Positions 1-10,000 of a stretch of DNA of 64,000 nucleotides are shown in pieces. Each line of letters starts with the position of its first letter. The stretch's first letter is position 1. The translations under genes were made by a program, and so were the position numbers. The notes below the pieces were generated by a model. That model ran no database searches. It had not been told where the DNA came from and saw only the letters and a list, made by a program, of their open reading frames with translations. The stretch is from Sporocytophaga myxococcoides DSM 11118 (lineage in GTDB: Bacteria > Bacteroidota > Bacteroidia > Cytophagales > Cytophagaceae), in NCBI RefSeq assembly GCF_000426725.1, contig NZ_KE384560.1, positions 248,001-312,000 on the forward strand. Reading direction: 5' to 3'.

Positions 1-1
1 C

Positions 2-3000
2 TGGAGCAAGCTATATAGTAATGTAAATCCTCGTCGTATATCATTACCAACTTATCCATTTGCCAAAGTACGTTATTGGATAACAGAATCAAATATTCAA
101 GAGGCTTCTTATGAAGATAAAGTAACCAGGCTTCATCCGTTAGTACATGCCAATACTTCTAGCTTAGCCGAACAGTGCTTTAGTTCAGTATTCAGCGGGG
201 ATGAATTTTTCCTTAAAGACCATAAATTAAAAATTGATGGTCAGCCCGAACAGAAAGTCTTGCCGGGAGTGGCTTATCTTGAAATGGCGCGGGTTGCGAT
301 AGAGCAATCTATGCCAAGACAATCTGAATCAACTATTATAGAGTTACGAAATACAGTATGGATACAACCTGTTATAGTGACAGCGAATAGTCAGGTCAAA
401 ATAGCCTTGTATCCAAATGTTTCTGATAATGGCTTAAGTGAAGAGATAGAATATGAAATTTATACTCAGGATGATGAGCAAAGAATAGTTCATTGTCAAG
501 GTCAAGCTGTATTTGTGAATAGACCAGCGATAACTGAAATAAACATAGAACTTCTCAAAGGCAAGATTGGATATGATTCATTAGATGTCTCCAGGTTGTA
601 TGCGGCCTTTACCCAAATGGGTATTCTCTATGGGCCATCTCATCGGGGAATAATATCTGTTAACAAAGGAGACAATCAAGTACTTGCCCTGCTTCGTTTA
701 CCGAGTGTAGTAGAAGCAACTCAAAAAAGTTATCTGCTGCATCCAAGTTTAATGGATAGTGCATTACAAGTTTCTGTTTGCTTAGCAGAAGATCTTAATA
801 AATTGGGTAATAATCCCCCAATGCCATTCGCATTAGAATCTATACAGATCATGTCAGCATGTCCGGCAGAAGTATTAGTTTGGGTGCGATATGCGTCAGA
901 CAGCAAGCCTGAAGATTCTGTTCGTAAATACGATGTTGACCTTTGTGATCTGAATGGAAAAGTATGCGTCAGGATGAATGGATTTTCCACACGAATTGCA
1001 GAAAGCGGGCTTGGAGGTGTTAACAAGAAACCTTTGGTTCAGCAGCAAATGGTGATAAAAGATGGTTTACAGCATTTAATACCGGTTTGGAATCCATTGT
1101 TTATTGAGGCACTTACAAAGACTATTCTTCCTGAATCTTTAGAAATACTTCTGCTAGGAGGAAATGAAGGACAGCTGAGCTGGGTGAAGAAATCCTATCC
1201 AAAAGCTCGCCTTGTGCAATTGTCTACAGGGGCATCTATTGAAATGATTAAAGCAAAACTAAAGGGAATATCTTTTGACCATTTACTTTGGATTGCACCA
1301 GATGTTACTCCTGGAAATGATCAAATTAATGAGGCTGATGTAAATATAATAGATAAGCAAGAAGATGGTGTATTAGCAGTATTCAGAATTATAAAAGCCT
1401 TATTACAGCTAGGATATGCAGAAAAGGAGCTTTATTGGACAATCATTACTGGTAAAACGCAGAAAGTCAGAGATGATGATGCAATTAGACCTACTCATGC
1501 AGGGATATTTGGACTAGTGGGCAGTTTGGCGAAAGAGTATCTCCATTGGAATATACGGTTGCTTGATTTGAAATCACTTCAAGCTGTGTCTTCTGAAGAA
1601 TGTCTGTCACTACCTTGGGATAAAGAAGGAAATGGTTTTGCACACAGAAATGGGGAATGGTTTACACAGGAGTTAGCGCATTCGGGAACTGTTCCGCTAG
1701 TAAATTCTGCATACAAGCAAAGAGGTATATATGTTGTTATTGGAGGTGCAGGTGGAGTAGGAGAAGTATGGAGCAAGTTTATGATCGAACGATACCAGGC
1801 TAGAATTATCTGGATTGGAAGGCAAGAATATAATTCTTCAATAGAAGATAAAATCAGGTCATTAAGCTTGTTGGGCGATGCGCCTCTTTATGTATCTGCT
1901 GATGCCACAAAGTTTGAAGCATTAGAGGAGGCATTGGAAATGATCCTTAAAGTTCATCCAAAGATTGATGGAGTTGTCCATTCTGCAATTGTGCTGCAAG
2001 ATCAGAGCATCACCCAGATGGATGAGTCCAGATTCAGATCCAGTCTATCAGCCAAAGTTGACATAAGTGTAAACATGGAAAAGGTGTTTGGTCGTCAGGA
2101 TCTCGACTTTATGGTTTTCTTTTCTTCTCTGATGTCCTTTAATAAATCTGCTGGCCAATCCAATTATGCTGCAGGCTGCACATTCAAGGACAGTTATGCA
2201 CTTCACATGCAACATACTCATGCCTATCCGATAAAAATTGTGAACTGGGGATATTGGGGGATGACAGGTATAGTTACGGATGAGACCTATAGGAAGCGAA
2301 TGATTCAAAAGGGAATTGGATCAATTGAATCTGAGGAAGGTATGGAAGCCTTGCAAAATATGGTTGGTTCTGAAGTGAGTCAGATGGTATTACATAAAAC
2401 CCTCGACACACAGGCCCTTGAAGATCTCAAAGTTTCGGAATCAGTAATCTACTATACTACATCAACAACTCTTGACTTATCAGAAGCTAGAGTGATTATA
2501 GATAAACCATCCATAAATTCTAATGGCCTGAAGTCAGGGATGTTTACAGCAGAAATGGAAGCTTTGATATCAGAAATTTTGATATCTAGTTTGGTTTCGC
2601 TGGGACTATTCAAAGGTGGAATTTCTAAAATAAGTGAGTTACCTTCAGAAAAGCGGCCTGCTCCTTTTTATGATAAATGGCTGGTGTCCACCATAGATCA
2701 TTTACAACAATTAGGCTTATTAAATGCGAATTTGACTGTTAATAAAATCAAAAAGCTTGAGGAGGTTTGGGTGGAGTGGGAAAGCAAAAAATCTGGATGG
2801 ATTGCTAATCCAGATCTTAAGGCTCATATAGTCTTATTGGAAGCATGCCTAAAAGCACTACCAAATATCTTGAGTGGCAAACAACCTGCGACAGACGTTA
2901 TGTTCCCGAATTCTTCCATGGAATTGGTAGAAGGGATTTACAAGAAGAACATAGTTGCAGATTATTACAATCAGGTGCTGGCAGAAACACTGAGGGCATG

Positions 3001-6000
3001 CATTAAACAAAAGTACCAAGTAGACAAAGGGAGCAAATTCCGTATTCTTGAAATCGGGGCTGGTACAGGAGGTACAACAGCAAGATTATTACCAATGTTA
3101 AAAGAGTTTGGTGATTTTGTTGAAGAGTATTGTTACACGGATCTATCAAAGGCTTTTTTACTTCATGCGGAAGAACATTATCAACCTCAGTTTCCAGCCT
3201 TGACTACTGCATTATTTGATATTTCCAAACCTTTATCACAACAGTCGCAAACAATTCAAGCGGATCATTATGATTTGGTAATTGCTACCAATGTGTTGCA
3301 TGCAACAAATAATATCAGAAAGACTTTGCGAAATGCAAAGGCAGTATTAAAAAATCATGGTGTTATTTTGCTTAATGAAATAAGCACATGGTCGCTGTTT
3401 ACCCACCTTACCTTTGGATTGCTTGACGGATGGTGGTTGTATGAGGATGCAGCATTACGCTTGCCAGGTAGCCCTGCGTTGACATCAGAGAAATGGCTGG
3501 AAGTTTTGTATGGAGAAGGATTTAAATCAACATTCTTTCCAGCTGCGGATGTTCATGGATTTGGTCAGCAGATCATAGCTGCAACCAGCGATGGTGTGGT
3601 AAGACAACAGATCAATATTCAACAACCAAAACCTGTAATTATTCATAATAAACCTACCTTAGCTAACATAACAGAGGTAGTAAAAATAAAGAAAGATTCT
3701 GGCAGCCATTCTGAATCATTGAGAGATAAGTGTATTCCTTATTTTCAAAAGTTGGTTGCGGAGACTTTGAGAATGAGTCCTGGACAGATAAAACCATATC
3801 AGCCACTCTCGGAATATGGCCTCGATTCCATTTTGGTTGTTCAGCTTACTAATAAACTTCGGAAAATATTCCCTGATATTACGAGCACTTTGTTTTTTGA
3901 AGTGCAGACTGTCGATGGGTTAGTAGATTATTTTATAGAAAACAAAAAAGATATATTACTTGAAATAACTTCCAGTGCAATTAATACTGTTGAATCTCTG
4001 AAGGTATCAAAACCTGCTGGGGAGATTAATGTGCAAGAACACAAGGTTGTTGTAGAAGCAAAATCAACACAGGTATTGAGGAGAGGTCGTCAGCATTCTT
4101 TCCCGATGGCTCAGACTACAAAATTCACGCCATCGATTTTTGATGTTGCAATTGTAGGTGTAAGCGGAAGATATCCTCAATCAAAGAACCTGAATGAATT
4201 CTGGTTGAATTTATCGAAGGGATTAAACTGTATTTCTGAAATCCCTAAAGACCGTTGGAATTGGGAAGATTATTTTGATCCGGAGAAAGGAAAGCCTGGG
4301 AAAATTTATACTAAGTGGGGTGGCTTCATAAATGACATAGACAAATTTGACCCATTGTTTTTTAAAATTTCTCCCAAAGAGGCGAAACGTATGGATCCTC
4401 AGGAAAGATTATTCCTGGAAGCCGCTTACCATGCAATAGAAGATGCTGGTTATACTCCTGAGAATTTAGGTGATATTGAGAAAATCGGTGTATTTGCAGG
4501 TGTCATGAATGCAAGGTATACAGCTCAACCTTTTCATTATTCTATCGCCAACAGAGTATCATATATTTTAAATTTCCAAGGTCCTTCTTTAGCAGTAGAT
4601 ACCGCATGCTCAGCCTCCCTAACAGCTATTCACATGGCCTTGGAAAGCATGTATAGTGGTTTGACCACTTGTGCAATTGCAGGAGGTGTCAATCTGATTA
4701 TAGATCCAGTGCATTATACAGGTCTGTCAGAAATGACCATGTTATCGACAAGCAATCAATGCAAAGCATTTGGTGATCAGGCTGATGGGTTTGTCGACTC
4801 TGAAGGTGTTGGGGTTGTTATTCTAAAACCTTTACATCAGGCAGAAAAGGATGGAGATCATATATATGGAGTCATAAAAGGAAGTGCTATCAATGCAGGT
4901 GGAAGGACAAACGGATATACAGTTCCGAATCCTAAAGCTCAGGCTGCAGTGGTCTCCAAAGCTTTGGAACGCTCCAACATGGTTGCAGAAGAGATTAGTT
5001 ACATTGAAGCACATGGGACAGGCACAGCGCTGGGAGATCCTATCGAGATTTCCAGCTTAACCCGTAGTTTTAAAGAGACCACAAATAAAAATCAGTTTTG
5101 TTCTATAGGATCTGTAAAATCAAACATTGGTCATGGTGAATCAGCTGCAGGTATTGCCGGATTAACCAAGGTATTACTTCAGTTTAAGTATCAGGAACTA
5201 GTTCCTTCACTTCATTCCAATGTCCCTAATCCGGAGATTGATTTCAGTCAGACTCCGTTTAAAGTGCAGAAGAGTTTGGAGAAATGGCAGCGCCCATTAC
5301 AAAATAAAAACGGAATTATCAAGGAGATACCACGTACTGCTGGAATTTCATCATTCGGAGCAGGTGGAGCAAATGCTCACCTAATAGTTCAGGAGTATAT
5401 CTCATCAAAAGGAACAAGTCATTCTAATGTTTCCAATGAAAAGAATGATAAGGTCTTCATTCCTCTGTCTGCGAGGACATCAGAACAATTAAAGCAAAAG
5501 GCTTATGATTTAGCAGAGTATATTCGTGATTCTAAAAAGAACCTTCAATTAGACTCAGTGGCATATACTTTACAAATTGGAAGGGTTGATATGGATGAGA
5601 GGGTTGGATTTATGGTCTCCACTGCAGATGAATTGTTGATCAAACTTCAGGCATATCTAAATGGCGAACAGGATATTGAAAATATGTATCATGGACAAGT
5701 TAAAGGTAACAAAGATACTTTGTCCTTATTTAGCACTGATTCTGATCTAAGAGATGCAATTGATAAATGGATAGCAGGTGGAAAGTATTCAAAATTATTT
5801 GATCTATGGGTTAAAGGATTGAATCTGGATTGGAGTAAGTTTTACGGAGAAAGCAAGCCGGAGCGTATCAGTCTTCCTACCTATCCGTTTGCAAGAGAAC
5901 GTTACTGGATTGATACGGAAGATACACTGCAACAGGTTACCAAGGCTGTTGCATCTGCCGTTATTCATCCTTTGTTACAGGTGAATACTTCAGATTTATT

Positions 6001-6949
6001 GCAGCAAAGCTACCGCTCAACTTTTAATGGTAAAGAATTTTTCTTTGAGGATTGTAAAGCAAACACTGCTGAATGTGCAGCTCAAAAAAATCTTTTGCCC
6101 TCAGTATATTTGGAAATGGCGAGGGTGGCAATAGAAAAAGCAATGCCTCATGGATTGGAATCAAGGACTATGGAACTGCATAATATAGCTTGGGGAGAAC
6201 CATTTGTTGCTGCAGATAACAAAGAAGTTACTATAACATTGTTTGCAAAAGAGATGCATCAGGTTGACTTTGAAATTTACAGTCATGATAATAAAGAAGA
6301 AATCATCCACTGTCAGGGCCAAGCTATTATCCTTGCAAAGCAGACAGCACATATCCTTGGTGTAAAGCAAAGAACTAACGGATCTTCGACAATGATTCAG
6401 TTGCCTAACAGATTGGAAAATAATCTTAGCGAATATGTTTTGCATCCAATCCTGATGAATAGTGCCTTAAAAGAAGCAAATGATTTCATAAGAAGTTCTT
6501 CTAAAAATATTAATCAGACATCATGCCTTTTTGCTTTAGATTCACTTTACATACTAGGCAATTGTGATAAAGAAATGTTTGTTTGCGTCGGATATTCTCA
6601 AGACAATGCTACTGATGATACAATGATCAAACTTGATATTGACCTTTGTGATCAACAAGGTGATATATGTGTAGCTATGCGAGGCCTCACATACCAAAGA
6701 GACTTACTTAATGGATTAGAAAATGTTCAGAAGCAGATAATGTCATCATTGAATCTTCCAACTCCTAAATCAATTCAGCTAGCGTCAAAGGAAATCTCTT
6801 TCAATATTCAACAAGAAAAATTGAACAAGCAGGTACAATTAAATGAACTAGCCAGTAATTTATTAGTTGCTTTGAACGAATTAGCACCAAAGGAAATTGA
6901 GCCTGCTTCCGCAAGCAAAGCGTCAGTTACTCTTTCAGATATTTTTTAG
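2..6949 (+). CDS. trans-AT PKS, 5'-truncated: (KS)-DH-KR-cMT-ACP-KS-DH*
   Basis: The reading frame is open from base 2, so the gene begins left of the window; the first residues are the usual post-KS linker (motif YPFAKVRYW). Domains: DH from about 131 (His near 222, an insertion of a few residues before the LPG motif, and HPSLMD near 740); KR with GGAGGVG near 1741 and a YAAG active-site Tyr near 2165; C-methyltransferase with SAM motif EIGAGTGG near 3050; ACP with Ser codon at 3827 (GLDSI); KS from about 4135 with Cys codon at 4607 (TACSAS), HGTGT and NIGH; then a DH-like domain from about 5965. That last DH has lost its catalytic residues: the His position reads DCK, and HPxxxD reads HPILMN. 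No AT domain is present, so malonyl loading is in trans. The protein stops inside a module whose ECH and ACP parts lie on the next gene. Colinear reading: alpha-methylation plus an alkene (M1), then the KS of a beta-branching module (M2). Confidence 0.93.
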   Translation, partial: WSKLYSNVNPRRISLPTYPFAKVRYWITESNIQEASYEDKVTRLHPLVHANTSSLAEQCFSSVFSGDEFFLKDHKLKIDGQPEQKVLPGVAYLEMARVAIEQSMPRQSESTIIELRNTVWIQPVIVTANSQVKIALYPNVSDNGLSEEIEYEIYTQDDEQRIVHCQGQAVFVNRPAITEINIELLKGKIGYDSLDVSRLYAAFTQMGILYGPSHRGIISVNKGDNQVLALLRLPSVVEATQKSYLLHPSLMDSALQVSVCLAEDLNKLGNNPPMPFALESIQIMSACPAEVLVWVRYASDSKPEDSVRKYDVDLCDLNGKVCVRMNGFSTRIAESGLGGVNKKPLVQQQMVIKDGLQHLIPVWNPLFIEALTKTILPESLEILLLGGNEGQLSWVKKSYPKARLVQLSTGASIEMIKAKLKGISFDHLLWIAPDVTPGNDQINEADVNIIDKQEDGVLAVFRIIKALLQLGYAEKELYWTIITGKTQKVRDDDAIRPTHAGIFGLVGSLAKEYLHWNIRLLDLKSLQAVSSEECLSLPWDKEGNGFAHRNGEWFTQELAHSGTVPLVNSAYKQRGIYVVIGGAGGVGEVWSKFMIERYQARIIWIGRQEYNSSIEDKIRSLSLLGDAPLYVSADATKFEALEEALEMILKVHPKIDGVVHSAIVLQDQSITQMDESRFRSSLSAKVDISVNMEKVFGRQDLDFMVFFSSLMSFNKSAGQSNYAAGCTFKDSYALHMQHTHAYPIKIVNWGYWGMTGIVTDETYRKRMIQKGIGSIESEEGMEALQNMVGSEVSQMVLHKTLDTQALEDLKVSESVIYYTTSTTLDLSEARVIIDKPSINSNGLKSGMFTAEMEALISEILISSLVSLGLFKGGISKISELPSEKRPAPFYDKWLVSTIDHLQQLGLLNANLTVNKIKKLEEVWVEWESKKSGWIANPDLKAHIVLLEACLKALPNILSGKQPATDVMFPNSSMELVEGIYKKNIVADYYNQVLAETLRACIKQKYQVDKGSKFRILEIGAGTGGTTARLLPMLKEFGDFVEEYCYTDLSKAFLLHAEEHYQPQFPALTTALFDISKPLSQQSQTIQADHYDLVIATNVLHATNNIRKTLRNAKAVLKNHGVILLNEISTWSLFTHLTFGLLDGWWLYEDAALRLPGSPALTSEKWLEVLYGEGFKSTFFPAADVHGFGQQIIAATSDGVVRQQINIQQPKPVIIHNKPTLANITEVVKIKKDSGSHSESLRDKCIPYFQKLVAETLRMSPGQIKPYQPLSEYGLDSILVVQLTNKLRKIFPDITSTLFFEVQTVDGLVDYFIENKKDILLEITSSAINTVESLKVSKPAGEINVQEHKVVVEAKSTQVLRRGRQHSFPMAQTTKFTPSIFDVAIVGVSGRYPQSKNLNEFWLNLSKGLNCISEIPKDRWNWEDYFDPEKGKPGKIYTKWGGFINDIDKFDPLFFKISPKEAKRMDPQERLFLEAAYHAIEDAGYTPENLGDIEKIGVFAGVMNARYTAQPFHYSIANRVSYILNFQGPSLAVDTACSASLTAIHMALESMYSGLTTCAIAGGVNLIIDPVHYTGLSEMTMLSTSNQCKAFGDQADGFVDSEGVGVVILKPLHQAEKDGDHIYGVIKGSAINAGGRTNGYTVPNPKAQAAVVSKALERSNMVAEEISYIEAHGTGTALGDPIEISSLTRSFKETTNKNQFCSIGSVKSNIGHGESAAGIAGLTKVLLQFKYQELVPSLHSNVPNPEIDFSQTPFKVQKSLEKWQRPLQNKNGIIKEIPRTAGISSFGAGGANAHLIVQEYISSKGTSHSNVSNEKNDKVFIPLSARTSEQLKQKAYDLAEYIRDSKKNLQLDSVAYTLQIGRVDMDERVGFMVSTADELLIKLQAYLNGEQDIENMYHGQVKGNKDTLSLFSTDSDLRDAIDKWIAGGKYSKLFDLWVKGLNLDWSKFYGESKPERISLPTYPFARERYWIDTEDTLQQVTKAVASAVIHPLLQVNTSDLLQQSYRSTFNGKEFFFEDCKANTAECAAQKNLLPSVYLEMARVAIEKAMPHGLESRTMELHNIAWGEPFVAADNKEVTITLFAKEMHQVDFEIYSHDNKEEIIHCQGQAIILAKQTAHILGVKQRTNGSSTMIQLPNRLENNLSEYVLHPILMNSALKEANDFIRSSSKNINQTSCLFALDSLYILGNCDKEMFVCVGYSQDNATDDTMIKLDIDLCDQQGDICVAMRGLTYQRDLLNGLENVQKQIMSSLNLPTPKSIQLASKEISFNIQQEKLNKQVQLNELASNLLVALNELAPKEIEPASASKASVTLSDIF

Positions 6950-7010
6950 AAAATGCTCCATGCAGGAATGCAAATAGTTTAGCTTTTGAAACTTCTTTAC
7001 GAGAAAGAAT

Positions 7011-10000
7011 ATGACTTTTGAACCATCAAACCAAGATAGCAATGTAAATACACCACCTTTAGTCGACTTATCTGATTTAGGAGATGGCGTATATTCAATT
7101 AGAATAAAAGCCCCTAATAACAATACACTTTCGCGGGATTTAATAGAGCAGTTGAAAGAGCTGATTGGTTCAGTGCAAAATAAACCATCGGTTAAAGCAC
7201 TAATCCTTAATGGTACGCCTGCTGGCTTTTTGACAGGTGATAGAAGAGCATATAATCTTGCCATTGAGCACAAATTATTTCAATCGATTGTGTCAATTCC
7301 ATTTCCAGTTATAGCAGCAATGCAAGGGGATGCGACAGGTACAGGTTTTCTGTTTGGAGCGTTGTGTGACTTTATGATCTGCAGTACAAATGGAAACTAC
7401 TATTATACAAGTTGGCAAGACGGAATATTTCCAACATTAACAGAATATCAACTATTTGAGGAACGTTTCGGAAAGCTCTTAGCGGCAGATTTTTTATATG
7501 CCTCGGAATTTTCAAAAGGGAACCAACTCAAAGGAAAAGGATGGGCATGTCCAATTCTCCCGTCTGATCAGGTTGAGGCTTATGCTCAGCAATTGGCTGC
7601 AAATCTCGCTACAAAATCTGAAGAGTCTCTTCGTCTGTTGAAGCAACATTTGTCAAGATTCATTGTCAAGAAGACTGAGGGATTGACTCTTGTTGATCCA
7701 TTAGTCAATAATAGTAAACAAAAGATGGCTCAGGAGAAGATTACCTCTCCTGCTAAATATATAGAATTGGAGTACCATGGAAATGTTTTGGTCATAACAA
7801 TGTGCGCTGAAGGAAAAGAATATGGCGTTAAAGCATTAGTTGCAGATTTAAGGAATATATTTAATCAGGTTAATAAGACTTCGCATTATAAATCTATTGT
7901 TCTTACTAGTGGGCATACTGATTTTATACCAGGAACAGGATCGGAGGTTGCAGTTAATGAAGTTCTGGACTTACAAAATCTTATTTTGGAAAGCTCAATT
8001 CCAATCATTGCAATCTTGAATTCAAATGCAAATGGTGTTGCATGGTTTGTAAGTTTGTTTTGTGATGCCTGCATTTATAACACAAATGCTAATTACTCTG
8101 CCAAAGGAATCTTTCAGAACGCAGAGCTTTCCAAGCAAGCAGGAATTATCTTTTCAAAGCATTTTGGTAATTATTCTGGAAAAGAAATATTAATAACTGC
8201 TAAAGATTATTCTGGCTTAGAACTACAGAAGATTGCTGGAGTTACCAGGGCTTCCAATAATGACGATACCTTAAATGCGGCTTTGCAACTTGGAGAATAT
8301 TGGAGTAAGTATCCATTGGAAACCTTGACGAGGTGGAAAAAGGAGAATGCAATTGATATTCGGGAGAAGATTAAAAAGCTACCTGCATGGTCTGAACCTA
8401 AAGAGGTGGACAGTGAATTGCTTCCAGCTTCACCTTCTATAATATCTCTTAAGTCAAAGGTTATAACTGCAACAGCTCATCCTGAAGGTATACTTGTTGT
8501 GAAAATGGAAGATCGTGAAGCGAAGAATATGTTTTCCGGAGCTTTCATAGAAGGGATGAACGAAGTGTTTGAACATTTAGAAAAATCCACAACCTATAAA
8601 GCCGTCGTTCTCATTGGCTATGATAATTATTTTGCTTCGGGGGGAACAAAGGAAAATTTACTTGATATTCATGAAGGAAAATCAAAATTTACCGATAATA
8701 GAATTTTTCAAATTGCATTGACATGCAGGATACCTGTAATTGCAGCTATGCAAGGCCATGGTATTGGAGGGGGGTGGAATCTTGGAATGTTTGCTGATTT
8801 GGTTCTCTTTAGTGAGGAAAGCAAATATTTTAGTCCGTATATGAATTACGGATTTACTCCGGGAGCAGGTGCTACTTTTATTTATCCTGAGAAAATCGGA
8901 TATGATCTGACAAGAGAAACTTTGCTCACTGCTCAAGAATATTCTGGCAAAGAGTTAAAGGAAAGAGGCCTTGTAATGCCTGTAGTAATGAGAGAGCAGG
9001 TATATCAGGCGAGTATGGACATAGCAAGAAATATCGCAACTAGATCCAGAAGCAGCTTAATAGCATTGAAGCAACAGTTAAACAATCATCTTTTTGCTCC
9101 ACTTGAGGAAACTTATAAACTTGAACTCTCGATGCATCAGAAAACCTTTGTTGGACATGTTGATACATTAAAGCAGATTGAAGAGAATTTTATTCAAGAA
9201 CAGGCTTCTCAGAATTCTCCGATTAGTGTTGCTGAAAAGACTATACCGCAAGAAATAACTATCTTATCTTTAAATGCAAACACTGCTAATCTTCATGAGG
9301 TTAGGGCTAGCATTAAAAATATCCTTGCTAATGAATTGCACATGCAAGAGCATGATATTGACGATAATACTCAGTTTGTTGACCTTGGGTTGGATTCTAT
9401 CACAGGAGTTACTTTCATTCGTAAAATCAATGAAAAATATAAAACAAGGATAGATGCAATTAAAGTTTATAGCTATCCGACTTTATCAAAATTAAGTCGC
9501 TTTGTAAAAGATGAGATAGCTAAAGTGGGTGCATTACCCGATAATCCTGAAGTTCATTCAACTGCTACTAAGGCCACTCAGACTAAACCACAAGTCTTCC
9601 TAGCAACTGATGGGCCCTCAACTTCAGCTAAGTTGACCGAAATTACCTCAACTGTTAAAAGACTGCTGGCGGAAGAATTGCATATGCAAGAGCATGGAAT
9701 TGACGAAAATATGCAATTCGTTGATCTGGGTCTTGACTCTATTACAGGAGTGACTTTAGTACGCAAGATCAATGATAGATTTAAAACGAAGATAGATGCG
9801 ATTAAAGTCTATAGCTATCCAACGCTGACTAAGCTATGTCGCTTTGTAAAGGAGGAGGTTGAAAAGAAAGGGGCATTGCCTGGAAAGACGGAGCAAACAG
9901 TGTCAGGTCCTAATGCTCAGAACTCCCGCAATCAACAGAAGGTTAAGTTAGTTAATGATGACATATCTCCAAGACAGGATAATTTACCTGAAGTTACAGC

